DNA of 64,000 bases from Symsagittifera roscoffensis. Lineage: Eukaryota; Xenacoelomorpha; Acoela; Convolutidae. Below are positions 34,241-45,107 of the stretch, piece after piece. The position numbers and the translations under genes are program-made. A model generated the notes under the pieces. It had not been told where the DNA came from and searched no databases. It saw only the letters and a list, made by a program, of their open reading frames with translations. The stretch's first letter is position 1. Each line of letters begins with the position of its first letter. The stretch covers positions 110,294 through 174,293 of the forward strand of contig NW_026971330.1 of the NCBI RefSeq assembly GCF_963678635.1. The letters run 5' to 3'.

Positions 34241-36032
34241 TGTGCTGAAAGAAAAAATTTCGCACACTTATTATTGATAAAACAAAAAAAATAATTTTGA
34301 AAAAATCAAAACAGAAAGTTTTTATCGTCGCGCGAATGAATCATAATGATATTGAAACCGAGAACTTATTTAAGTATTTAAAAAAACAAAAGACTATAAT
34401 TTGAGTTTCGTTAATCTTCTTTGTTTCAAGCAAGTCTCAAAAAGGAAACAGAACACTTGATACGTATATACAAAGTTTTTGTGCAAACTATTATTCAAAA
34501 TGGAGTTTTAAAAATGGTACTTCAAGCAAAAGTGTTATGCAACCTCTGAATCTTGATGTCAAGAGACCATACAGAAAATTTAAGCGCAGGTTCGACACGA
34601 TAAAAGTAACACGCGAAACACACGTTGTAGACATCTTCTAAAATTTATGAAATAAATGATGAAGATCTAAATGAAATATCAAAAAAAGAAACTACTCGGT
34701 GCATATTTTAAAACAAAAAACATTGCAGATAAGATTAAGAAAAATGCTCAGTCTTATCTTTAATTATGGAATAAATTAGGGCTTACTCTGAAAATGGCCT
34801 AAGCAGCCACGAACCAAAAAAACCACCTTTTTTTAGATAATTTAAATTGGAACAATGTAGATTTGTTGAACATAATATACAGCTAAAGTTTTTGAAATAT
34901 TAAAGGATATGTTAAAGGTTATTTTTTTTATTTCCTCTTTTTTAAAGAAAACTCGTACTTCTTTGAAGTTTTTGCTTTTGGTCGATACCAATAAAAATCG
35001 GAGATAGTTCATTAAGAAAATAATTCAATTGTTTTGCTCAGAGAAGTCTGATAATGGTCCAGGGGGTCTCATGACTATCTCTGAGGCTAATGATTAATGG
35101 TTGTAAATGCGGTTTTATAACAAGCACTACTTGTATACTAGCCTGGAATCAATTTATAATTATTATTATTATATCGTTACCACCCAGAAAAACTGCTGTT
35201 GGAGATAATTGCCATATAAGTTCATGATCACATTTTTGCAAAAAAGTATTCATAAAAAAATACATTTTTTTCATGGGTAGAGAGATTTGAATTCTAAAAG
35301 ATTTTAAGTTCCTCTTTTTTTCCAAATGAACCGGCCTGCTCAGAGCAGCCTGCTCTATATGATAGTTCCAAGAGTTGTCCAGTAGTGGCGTCATTTGTTT
35401 AGAATTTTTGCAGTTGAATGTGAACTTGGCTTTTTGATATTTCACAAAAACACATCTTGCACACTGATTCCTCTCGTTTGTTTTGCTAAGCATTTTTCTC
35501 CGTTCTGAACCAGTTCGGCCTGACAATGATCAAGATTTAAGGAATGACTTCATCAACAGGATTGCTGAAACTTCATCCTGAGACTCGGTGATGTAACTTG
35601 GTTTTCCGATAGCGCGCAAAGAGGCAGCGAACATTGTCTTTGATCATTTTTTCGCACACAGTCTATTCGCACTCTACGTGATATCTATTCGGTACTGGAA
35701 ATGTACTAGTTGGTTGGTTCGTCAAGGCTACTGCGCGTTTAAAGAACCTCCAAGCTGTCAAAGATCTTGCCGATTTTTCATCATCTTGTCACAACCTCGC
35801 CGTTATTCACAATTTGTATCATGGCTTGATTGCTATAAGCATCGGTTCCTAATTGGCAGAATAAGATATCGAAGATGAAATAAGGCGTACTCCGCTCTTC
35901 TTGCGTGTGAGTCATTAGAAAATTATGTACATCACCTTCCAGAGTCACTGAAAGACCTGTGAGTCAGCCAAGTTACCCTCCACGCCAGAAATATTCAAAA
36001 TTACAATCCAAATGTCGATGAAATCATCCGCA
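34241..36032. other. Non-coding or decayed repeat DNA
   Basis: About 1.8 kb without a supportable gene. The minus strand has a 125-codon frame (35149-35526) with two Cys pairs and basic sequence that I cannot assign. Plus-strand frames at 35640-36030 are Leu-rich and broken, and may be a further part of family B because they run straight into it. Confidence 0.4.
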
Positions 36033-37819
36033 TCGTACCAGAAACTTCCAGGCATCTTGGAGGTTTTCTTGGGACCAAGGTTTTTGACGTGGACTAAAAG
36101 TCATGAAGGTCTTAACGACGCAGTTAAGTGCCTGGGCCCTGGCGTCAGGCTTGTGGCGCTGTTCTCTAAAACTGCTCGACTAAGCAAGGTAAAGGTCGGA
36201 ATTATTTTGGGCGTCGCACCAGGCGTGGTTATTGATAGTGCTCTTGCACCTGGTTTTTTCACCCTTTTTTGTAGTGAAACGCCCTGGGCAATGTCCCACT
36301 CCTAGTTTCGGACATTGATTTTTATCGTCAACTTGTTCAACAGGGCAGCTAGCTTCGGTTATTTTCCCAAGAATTATTTTACCAGATAATATTTTGCCTC
36401 CAATATTTTAGCGGCTAGTTCCGCTCTCACCTGCTTTATCAGATAGGGCATTGCTACGGTCAATGTAGAAAACGAGGGCATCGCATGTAGATCGTTTGTG
36501 CCTTCGGTGTTCTCAATAGTCGGAATACTTGTGAAGATATTTATCTAATATAAGGAAGCGAGCAGCATACAGTTGAGCCCCGTATGCCGGTAGATTCCAA
36601 TGCTAAGCCCGCCGAGAACACATGGGTGTTTTTCCAGGTGTATCATTACTGGCCATCTCAGTCCTAGGAGATCAGAAAAACTAAAAGCCATATCGGACTC
36701 GTCTCTCGTTTACTCTCGGGCTTTGAATTAGTAGGCCAGCACCAAACAGAGAGCCTGTGCTTGGTGTCTACGATCTGTAATTGTAATTGTGGTTTCTGTC
36801 ATTGCAGAGGATCGATAAAAGGCTATCATTTGGTTGTGGATTCCACAAACTGTTTTGGATTCGCAAATACAGTTGCGGATTTTGCAAATTCGCCTATTTT
36901 TGGAGCGATTTTGAGCAGTACAATGATTTAGGTATTTGTTTGTGGAGTCCAAAACAGCACAGAAGATCAAAGAGAGTTAGCAATGTTGCGGATTCCGCGA
37001 CAAATCTGATTTTGGCTTGTTGCGGATTCCGCTTACAATGCAGAGAATGCTCAATTTGGCCTCGTAATGATGAAGCCTGTCTGAATATAGACCATTTTTC
37101 TTTTTCTCCCACATTCCAAACTGAGTTAATTTATTGAGCGAAGCTTGTTTTTTTGCGACTCAAGGCCGTTTTTTTGCGTTCAGAGCTTTCACATGGTACC
37201 TTTTATTGCAGCCAAAATTGATCAGGTAGACTGTGGTAGATCAGAAGCTAGAGGTCAAGTGAGAGCGCGTCTGCATACTCTAGCATTGAAACAGCAGTGG
37301 ATCAATTACACGATTTGAAGATCTCCAAAGGAACGCCTTACCAGTACGCTAAGTGCAGCACTTTGACAGCCCCGAATAGCAGCAGCTATTTTTGTGGTAG
37401 CGTATTATTTAAACATTTGGACTTGAGATTTGTCCTTGGTAGATTTTGAGGAACAGTTAAAGTCGGCATTCAATCATACTCATCCAACCCGCTTCATGTT
37501 CTGCTGCTTTGCAATAGTATCATCGGTTTCCTTCTAGCGTTTTCGTTTTGAGCAGGTACTAATTTTATCATCGGAGTTGACTCTACTGCACAACAGCATG
37601 AAACAGTTGGTGTACATCTTTATATACTTATATCTATATTATTGTTCTGCAGGTCAACTGATCTTGAACAACGGCCAGTCATTAAACATAGAGCATATAT
37701 TTCTAAGAGCAACGATTCAGAGATTACCTTTCAGCTATCTTTTTTTTTCCAGTTCTGAGTTACCAAGTTAGTTGCCAATCCGTGCGGCTTCAATAATTAC
37801 TCATACGAAAACGCACGAC

Positions 37820-38215
37820 ATGGCGCAGCCAGCAGCATATCAAGATCCGCGGAAAAACCCACCATTTTGGCAAAAGGCACCAGGAGAACCACTCGAGAGG
37901 TCCAAATGGGCAGCAATGATGGAAATGGCTGTCCTGGCCAAAGACGGGATAGCAGTGCATAACCTAAATACAACTAATCCGTCAGTCATTGATCCAACAA
38001 AACCCATAAAAAAACTTGAATTAATCGGCGAAACAGAAGCAGAAAAACGGAAAAAAGACTTGTGCAACCAGGAGAATAAGGTCATCTGGGAAAACAATAT
38101 AGCAAAAGTCAGAAAGAGAGGAGCACCAGGCAACAATTTCCCATGGGTTGAGGCACATGCCAAAGAGAGGAGCTACATTTTCTTGTGTTTAGTAGCGGAA
38201 GGCCAATGTCAGTAA
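37820..38215 (+). pseudogene. gag: Gag N-terminal fragment, family B
   Basis: Open frame of about 130 codons from the ATG at 37820. It starts with an Ala/Gln/Pro segment and a PPFWQKAPGEP patch, then an amphipathic helical region with many Lys/Glu residues, and ends in a Trp-containing stretch followed by FLCLVAEG, similar in style to the start of metazoan Ty3/gypsy capsid domains. A stop follows at 38213. In B1 the region before FLCLVAEG is deleted. The capsid itself is not continuous downstream. Confidence 0.5.
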
Positions 38216-39840
38216 CACCCAAAACGCCCGGGACCCGATATACAAACCACAACCACAAAAAATCTGTTGTAAATACCTTACGACTTTTTTTATTACAACA
38301 AAAATTATAGGCAATAAAGTTGAACGGGTTCGAGACATGTTCACAGCTTGCATGACAAACAAAAAGAGCTACTAGCAGAGACAAGATCACCCTTGCCTAC
38401 GAGTATACGATTAGAAGAGAAAACGGAATAGAACTGGATAACAAGGAAAACAAATCTATTTGGATCATCAACAATTTCGGCTACAAGCATACAGGAACCT
38501 ATGGGATACATCCATGGGGCAGAGGGGCACAAAGTTGGTACCAAAACAACCAACGACGTCGACAACAATTCCCAAGAGGAAATACCAATACAAAAAGTAT
38601 ACAAAACCTTCAGTGAAGCCAATACAAACAAAACATTCTAAAAATGTGGCAGACAATTTTTTCCCAATCATCTGAAATTGCTCAAAGCAAAAAACAACAT
38701 TTGCACCAAATGAGCAAAAAGGGGGTTTTAGCAAACTTCTGCAGATCGATAAATGTAAACAATATGCGAGAATCAAAAAGAAGCCAACGAGAAGAAAACG
38801 ATTAAGAAGAAGCAACCAAAGCAGACGAGAACGACACCGTAGCTGACGCAGAAATCAATTCGAGAAACAGATGGGAAGACAAACGACGCAACAGTTTTAC
38901 TGTATCGACCAATTCAAAAGCATTCGAAATTAGAAATTCGATAAGTTTACACAAAGAAGATCTAAATGGCCACATGATAAAACACACAACAAAAACAAAA
39001 AATTATATTGGCATTTGCATATTCAGGATTACCAATCTCCTCTTTTTATGAAAAAAACAGAAAGAAGGCTACAAACAAATGATAATTCGGTTAGATTTAA
39101 ATTTATTCCACTGGAAGATGCAGCAAAAAAATTTCGCATGTTATAACGGATAAAACATCATTCCGGAAGTACAACCAATCTTGAGGGTGAACAATACAGT
39201 CCGCCCTATTCATAACTCTAGGCGACAAAAAAGCGAAAAATCGGACAAAACATTCAAGCAAAATTTGGAATCTCATCAGATCAAGAAAAACCGAAAAAAA
39301 TTCAACACACAGTAAATAAAAATGTCAGACCGAGAAATCAAACAATGAATCAAAAAGAACTTCCAAAAGCTTTTTGTCAGAATTGGAAAATTGAGGATAA
39401 CATTCCAATACAACAATATGGTAGGAGAACACCAATTCACCTCCAAAAATGCGGGTGAATTGAACAAACTGAGAGTCTGGAATTACATCATCAAACTCGG
39501 CAAAGAATTGGACGAGCAATTTCTCAGCCCGATGGTTTTAACGTTAGAAAAAGATCAAACAGTAAAACTGGCACTAGATTCGAAAAAAAATTATTAAATC
39601 CATTTACAAAAACAATCATGTGCTCAACATCAAATTGTTAATCGACAGTATTGCACAACTCATTTAGACGAAAAATAAAAATATCGCTATTTTCAACACT
39701 CGACCTTCCGTATGCATACGTACAAATCCCTCTGGATTCCAATACAAAAAAAACATGCAACTTCAGCCTCAGTGAAGACAATTCAATATGCCAATTCCAA
39801 ACGGAATTTTACGGCCTCATCGACATGCGAGGCGACATGC
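38216..39840 (+). pseudogene. pol: Degenerate gag-pol with RT motif A, family B copy B2
   Basis: Matches 31360-33090 of B1. Many short frames in all three phases. An RT pre-domain (39391-39597) and the LDLPYAY/QIPLD motif (about 39690-39740) can be read, but the YxDD segment seen in B1 is absent because the copy diverges at about 39840. Confidence 0.65.
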
Positions 39841-40020
39841 GAGGCGAACAAATAGAAACAAGAAGGATCATGGGAAACGGCGGTCCAAAACCATTGCAAC
39901 ACGTCAAAGGAGTACGAAAAACAAGAAAACGAGGAGGGCGAAACAACCAGAACAAAGCAAGGCGTCTTCAGGCCACCAAGCTTTAATCAGCGCTTTGAAC
40001 ACCAGCTAAAGATTAAAAAA
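39841..40020 (+). other. Basic open frame after family B break
   Basis: Following the duplicated GACATGCGAGGC word, two overlapping frames are rich in Arg, Lys, Asn and Gln. They may be a Gag nucleocapsid-like tail joined by rearrangement, but this is not certain. Confidence 0.25.
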
Positions 40021-40112
40021 CCAGACAAATGGGCTTAATAGAATGATCGATCGTTTGATTCTATTTAGTTTTGCCAAAAAACACTTAAATAATCGCTGTT
40101 TATATGCACGCA

Positions 40113-40344
40113 TAACGCACTATATGCATACTACTAAGAGCAATAATACAATATACGGTATACTCATCTTTCAATTGAAGCATGAGTATACAGTATACTG
40201 TTTTATTGCTCTTTGGGATTCTCTGGAATTACTGCTCTTTAGAATTCGCTTTCTTGTGAGCACGAGCCGTTCCGTTTTTCAACAGTTGTACCCTCAAAGT
40301 TGTTTGATAAAGAATTAAATTCCAAAATTCTTTCTTGCGGTTAT
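40113..40344 (+). repeat. Left terminal inverted repeat (232 bp)
   Basis: Reverse complement of 41720-41951 with few mismatches. It contains an imperfect inner palindrome at 40137-40212 around CAATTG, with GTATAC-type words on both arms, so each end can itself fold into a long stem. Confidence 0.85.
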
Positions 40345-40417
40345 TTCCGAAAACTTAAAAAGAGATTTTGCAGACCAAAGGTTCAAGAGACCAGTTTTAT
40401 ATTACTAATGTTATTCT

Positions 40418-40560
40418 GATAGAGAAAGTGATCTGATAGAGAAAGTGATCAAGTGATCAACTGGGTCGAAATGACTTGCCTTGCGCTGGTAACTTCTACA
40501 TCTTCGCTGGTAACTTCGCTGGTAACTTCTACTGGTAACTTCTTGATCTTCTTGAGCTGT
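40418..40560. repeat. Short direct repeats
   Basis: CTGATAGAGAAAGTGAT occurs twice near 40418-40451, and GCTGGTAACTTC-type words occur four to five times between 40484 and 40550. Non-coding. Confidence 0.7.
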
Positions 40561-40679
40561 TAACTTCTATATCTTCTAAGTTGTGTTTCAAGGCAGAAGC
40601 AAGGTAGAACGGTTGATCAGGGTAGCCTATAGGCTACAGAAACCATTGCTGCTTGTGATACCCGAGTCGAGATTTTTCA

Positions 40680-40860
40680 CCTAATTTGAAGCAAGATTTG
40701 AGCGGTTTTTTTAGACAATTACGCTCAAAACCTTGCTTCAAAATCAGCGGTTTGAGCGGTTTTTGAACTGTTTATCTAAAAAAACCTCTCAAAAACCGCG
40801 CAAGATTTGAACGGTTTTGAGCGGTTTATCTAAAAAAACCGCTCAAAAACCGCGCAAGAT
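40680..40860. repeat. Palindromic GAGCGGTTTTT array, left
   Basis: Several copies of GAGCGGTTTT and its complement AAAACCGCTC, mixed with AGCAAGATTT, on both strands, so many hairpins are possible. The same motif family recurs at 41250-41475. Confidence 0.75.
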
Positions 40861-40875
40861 TTAATAATAAAAAGT

Positions 40876-40948
40876 CGACCACCGAGGGATTCAAACCCGC
40901 AATCTTCTGATTCGAAGTCAGACGCCTTATCCGTTAGTCTATGCGGAC
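40876..40948 (-). tRNA. tRNA-Arg (TCG), probably decayed
   Basis: 73-nt tRNA-like sequence on the minus strand. The anticodon loop CTTCGAA sits in a perfect 5-bp stem (TCTGA/TCAGA) and gives anticodon TCG. The B box reads GGTTTGAATCC and the D loop AACGGATA is present. Mismatches are seen in the acceptor stem (T opposite T at the second pair, and a poor last pair), D stem (A opposite G) and T stem (C opposite T). The overall form is the animal tRNA-Arg(TCG) pattern, but the mismatches suggest a pseudogene or mobile copy. It lies inside the inverted-repeat segment. Confidence 0.7.
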
Positions 40949-41088
40949 TTGCTAGAAGCTTTATATTCGCTGTATTTGTTCTACTGAATATGTTCAATTA
41001 TTTAGATATACACAACAAATATACTGTCAGGATTTTTATTGTCAGTCTCTACAAAATAACAAAAATAATCGATTATAAGATCGCACAC

Positions 41089-41220
41089 CAACCCCCCCCC
41101 CCCCCACCTCTTACTAGAGTTGATGTCCCCCCTGACCTCTTACTAGAGTTGATGTCCCTTACTAGAGTTAGATGTACGTTGAGGGGGGGGGTACGTTGAG
41201 GGGGGGTACCTTGGTGGCGG
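41089..41220. repeat. C-tract and G-tract simple repeats
   Basis: A run of about 14 C near 41092-41105, then three copies of CTTACTAGAGTT-like words, then two GTACGTTGAGGGGGGG words. Low complexity. Confidence 0.75.
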
Positions 41221-41249
41221 GGGGAGTCGTCTGGGACCTCGACCCGGGA

Positions 41250-41475
41250 AGACCGCTCAAAAACCGCTCAAAAACCGCTCAAATCTTGCTTGAAAAACCG
41301 TTCAAAAATCACCGCAAGAAATGAGCGGTTTTTGAGCGGTTTTTTAAGCAAGATTTGAGCGGTTTGAGCGGTTTTTCCAAAAAAACCGCCCAAACCGCCC
41401 AAACCGCTCAAATCGCTCAAATCTTGCTGGAAAACCGCTCAAACCGCTCAAATCTTGAGCGGTTTTTGAGCGGGA
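41250..41475. repeat. Palindromic GAGCGGTTTTT array, right
   Basis: Dense copies of ACCGCTCAAA and its complement, with TCAAATCTTGCT linkers, bracketed by CTCGACCCGGG words at about 41237 and 41476; a related inverted word (CCCGAGTCGAG) lies at about 40662. Alternating orientation gives nested hairpins. Confidence 0.75.
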
Positions 41476-41719
41476 TCTCGACCCGGGTAGCGATTCAGCG
41501 AGCGGTGTGTGACAAATAGTCCCATGTTTTCAATTCTAACAAATTTTTTATCGACTGATTTTCAGAAGGGTGAACGTTAAAACTCCATGTGAAATAATTC
41601 CATGTGAAATAAGTCCATGTGAAATAAGGAAAATGAGACCCGAATCAACAGTCTCCAAAAATTCTCCAAAAGATCCAAGTATTTCGCTACCTGCATTACG
41701 TTTTTTCAAACCTGTTGCC

Positions 41720-41951
41720 ATAACCGCAAGAAAGAATTTTGGAATTTAATTCTTTATCAAACAACTTTGAGGGTACAACTGTTGAAAAACGGAACGGCTC
41801 GTGCTCACAAGAAAGCGAATTCTAAAGAGCAGTAATTCCAGAGAATCCCAAAGAGCAATAAAACAGTATACTGTATACTCATGCTTCAATTGAAAGATGA
41901 GTATACCGTATATTGTATTACTGCTCTTAGTAGTATGCATATAGTGCGTTA
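41720..41951 (-). repeat. Right terminal inverted repeat (232 bp)
   Basis: Partner of 40113-40344. It is followed at 41957 by a run of about 14 G. Confidence 0.85.
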
Positions 41952-42004
41952 GGATCAGGGGGGGGGGGGGGTTGTCATACATGGATGACCATTAGGTATA
42001 AATC

Positions 42005-42130
42005 ATAATGGTCACCATGTATTAAATGATCAGCAATGGTCACCATGTAATAATCCTAATTGTCACCATGTATAATTTTATACCTAATTGTCACCATGTA
42101 TAATTTTATACCTAATAGTCCGCATGTAAA
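42005..42130. repeat. Minisatellite of about 29-bp units
   Basis: GTCACCATGTA recurs at about 42011, 42039, 42062 and 42091, with a variant at about 42119; the last full units share TATAATTTTATACCTAAT. About four to five units. Confidence 0.75.
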
Positions 42131-43171
42131 ACTTCGGTATATTATTGAGTATTCCCACTGAACGTTGTGGAAACGGGAATGGAATTAAGGTTTGGTCGGT
42201 GCATGTTTTCCCTTCTAAAGTTTGGAGGTATTGGCTTGTTTACATGTAAAATGACGTTATATACCTATTATATGCAATCAGTTGAACCTAATGCAACCAA
42301 ACTATATGGTATATAGGAAAGCACCAGATTTTGGCAGCGTAGCTTAACTGTTGGCTCCGGTGAACGATTTCCTTCAAAAATGCATGTTTTATTGCTGAAT
42401 CTCGAAGAGAGGAAAATTCGTCAATTGCGGCGGCCGCCACCTCTATTTAGGCAAAAACTAATGATCAATTTGACCGAAATAAGAATGAAAAATTTCTTTA
42501 AGCCAACTGAAGGTAAAAAACAAAGAAAAATTATGGAACACTGAAAACTCTAAAATAATGAAATTGATTTGAAAATTTCGACATTTCCATTTTCCTTGTC
42601 TACAGGAGACTGAAAAAACATCTGAAATCTATGACAAAAGCTTTGATTTTAGAAAAGGTTGAAAGAGCTAATAAGTTGAAGTGGCTAAAGATCTTGAAAA
42701 ACGAGAACACTGATGAAAGCAAAAAGTGTCCATTAATTTTGCTGCAGCCATTTCTAAGACTTGCATCTACCACTTTTTATATGAAAAAGGAAACAATTTT
42801 CGGGGCTTCTAGAAAACGTTTAGTACTTACTATTAACTTTATTGTGCTAACCGAATTTTTAAAAATATGCATGTTCCTACAAACTCTATGGTCTTGGTGA
42901 AAATAGATATGAAATGAAATGGTTGAATTACACACACAATCTTCTAAAACGAGTGTTGTTTAAATGCACCAAAAAAAAACAATTTTGTGTCAATTCCAAA
43001 ATGGAAACTCTCAAAACCGTTCCAGATAAAATAGTATAACGCAGAACCAAAGAGCAGATTTGAAGTAACTCGCCATTACCCAACTGTGAACAAACGTGGA
43101 AAGTAAGTATAATTTAGTACACTAATTTACAACATTTAACTTTGTATTCAACTTGAATCAAACACACAACC
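42131..43171. other. No gene supported
   Basis: About 1 kb of AT-rich DNA. A plus-strand frame of 89 codons (42631-42900) has no recognisable features. Confidence 0.4.
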
Positions 43172-43486
43172 TTAGAGTTTTTTTGTTTGTTTTGCGTCTT
43201 TTTGACTGCGGTGCTGAGTCTTCAACTGCTTCGCGGTCGAGGTACCATTCATCGTCTGATGACGAAGAAGAAGTGACTGTATTTGGATCAACCAAAACGA
43301 AGAAGAAGTGACTGCATTTGGATCAACCAAATCAACGCTTTCAATATCACTCTCAGCAATTTCCGTGACAGGAATTCTACTTGGATCTAGAGCTTCATAG
43401 CTGGTGATACTTTTTAACAGGTCTCTCAACGATCGGTTCGGTTGAGTATTCAACACATGAAAGCTATCTTCTGACCCATAATTCAT
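43172..43486 (-). pseudogene. Acidic/basic ORF tail shifted by a 35-bp duplication
   Basis: 104-codon frame on the minus strand, first ATG at 43486. It is acidic and Ser-rich at first (about 65 residues). A 35-bp direct duplication (43262-43331) changes the frame; in the phase that the undamaged unit would use, the sequence continues as a Ser/Asp run followed by a Lys/Arg cluster resembling a nuclear-localisation signal. Upstream the frame meets a stop near 43530 and pyrimidine-rich TTTCAG words that could be a splice acceptor. Possibly a terminal exon of a host or transposon gene. Confidence 0.3.
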
Positions 43487-43849
43487 ATCCTGCGTGAAGA
43501 TTTCTTCTTGGTTCGAGCTCTCCTGATCTCAGTCGACTATCTCATCTTTTTCCTCGCAAAAATTTCAGTCAAAAATTTCAGCCAAATCCAGAATCTTAAT
43601 CTTTGTGGTAACTGGTGCTATTAGTTTTCAGAGGCGAGAATTTCGATGTTATTTTTATGAGTTAGCAACCGTTGAGTCACCTTTGTGATTTTTTTAGCAG
43701 AATGCTTGCATGTAGCCAAAAAAAACTAATGCTCCCTAATCATTTTACCTTCAACTGTTTTTTAAACTTACAATGAAAATTGAAAGTGAAAAAAAGGTAT
43801 GCATCCTTTTCAGAAGACCCCCCACCCCTCATTTAAAAAAGGTGATAAT

Positions 43850-44245
43850 CATTTAATCTACCCCACCCCCACCCACAGTTACGCAAAAAACCTGAGGCAT
43901 TAAAAAAAAAAACTTTCACTAATAAAAATTTTTTTTCACCAAAATTTTTTTTTCAAAAATGAAAAAAAAAAATTCAAAAATTTTCTTTCCAAAATTTAAA
44001 AAAATTTTTTTTTCAAAATCTAAAAAAAAAAATTTTTTCTTTTTTTTCGAAATTTCTCCCAATTTTTTTTTTCCAATTTTTTTTAATTTTAATTTTGATG
44101 AAAAAAAATGTTTAACAAAAATTCATTTATTTCTTACCAAATTTTTTTTTTCAACAAAAATTTTTCGAATTTTTTTTTTTCAAAAATTTTTTTGTTGAAT
44201 TTCCCAAAAATTTTTCCAATTTTTTTAAAAGAAAAGTTTTCGATA
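43850..44245. repeat. Poly-A/poly-T low-complexity tract
   Basis: About 400 bp made almost only of A and T runs with interspersed CAAAA words. The open frame through it is not a gene. Confidence 0.85.
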
Positions 44246-45107
44246 ATTTTTTGAATATACATGTAATCCCTTAACCACCGCTCTTTCCGAAACTGATTAC
44301 TAGAGAATTGTGATAAACTACGTAAATGGTATGCTTGGAAACTGAGTGGGTAAATGAACTTTCTTCATTTTAGATACCAAACGGGGAAGCTAACAGACTT
44401 AAATTGTGATGGAAGTTTTGTTGGCCTAAGATTTCTAAAGTGATTTTTTAAAACCGTAAATCTAGTGTTGCAATACTTTTTTGAAAACTCGGAGAGACCT
44501 GATCAAGATAATTTGACTTCAGCAAAATTTGAGCGGAGTAAGTAAGCAAAAAAATAGCTCTAAAATTTCAACTGATTCTTTCCTAACAGGTTGCATATGT
44601 CTGAAACATTACTCTTACTAAACAATCTCGATAAAACAGTTGAATTGGTCTCAACATAGTTACTATGAATAAAATAAACAAGTTTGTTTAAACAGAATAT
44701 AAGTTTAACAATGATAGTTTCTGATCGTTCTTTGATTTGAGACTCCTTGATTGTTCAATGACAAGTTCAAAGGCATTTTCTTCTAATTGATTCTCGTTTG
44801 CTACAACGTATGACATGGTAGTAATTCTTATCTTTAAGTTTTGCCGTTTTCCTCAATCAATTCTGTAGAACCTGATAACAAAAAACAATTGAATACAAAC
44901 TGAAAACTGATTATTTAATTTTGTTTTGATTATTCGGAATAGACGCAAAGGTTTTTGAATTTATTGGATAGTAAGGAAAGATAAAAGCAAATTATACTTC
45001 ACAGAAAGATTGGCTATCGGGCCCCCCTTCCTCGCCGGGAAGTATTGTCCACTCAAAAGGTGGGGGTCGCATCAGGGAGCCACCACTGACTCTTTGTCGC
45101 CCGAAAA

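Larger units (their letters stand above)
36033..40010 (+). mobile_element. Family B Ty3/gypsy remnant, copy B2
   Basis: Longer copy of family B on the plus strand. Order: a block shared with B1 (36033-36182), about 1.25 kb present only here (including 36787-37137 with repeated TTGCGGATTCCGC words), a second shared block (37431-37535), a gag start (37820-38215), and then the degenerate gag-pol region shared with B1 (from about 38180) through the first RT motif (about 39690-39740). After about 39840 a GACATGCGAGGC word is duplicated and the sequence changes to basic Arg/Lys/Gln-rich frames unlike RT. No LTR pair could be identified. Confidence 0.6.
40113..41951. mobile_element. Segment with 232-bp terminal inverted repeats
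   Basis: 40113-40344 is the near-exact reverse complement of 41720-41951, starting TAACGCACTATATGC at both outer ends. The 1.4-kb interior has no protein gene but holds a tRNA-Arg-like gene, palindromic GAGCGGTTTTT arrays, C and G homopolymers, and short direct repeats. This fits a non-autonomous DNA transposon or foldback element. No clear target-site duplication flanks it (left TGCACGCA, right GGATCAGG), and the ends match no family I can name. Confidence 0.6.

Noticed and set aside
35149-35526. Possible C-terminal zinc domain of a cut-and-paste transposase
   Set aside because: Two Cys pairs in a basic context are too little; no catalytic motif is found in the flanks.
41089-41970. CRISPR-like or telomere-like array
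   Set aside because: Repeats are irregular, palindromic and without unique equal-length spacers, and no telomeric unit is present; the host is eukaryotic.
43959-44198. 79-codon plus-strand ORF
   Set aside because: It lies in a poly-A/poly-T tract and consists of Phe/Lys/Ile runs produced by the low-complexity DNA.
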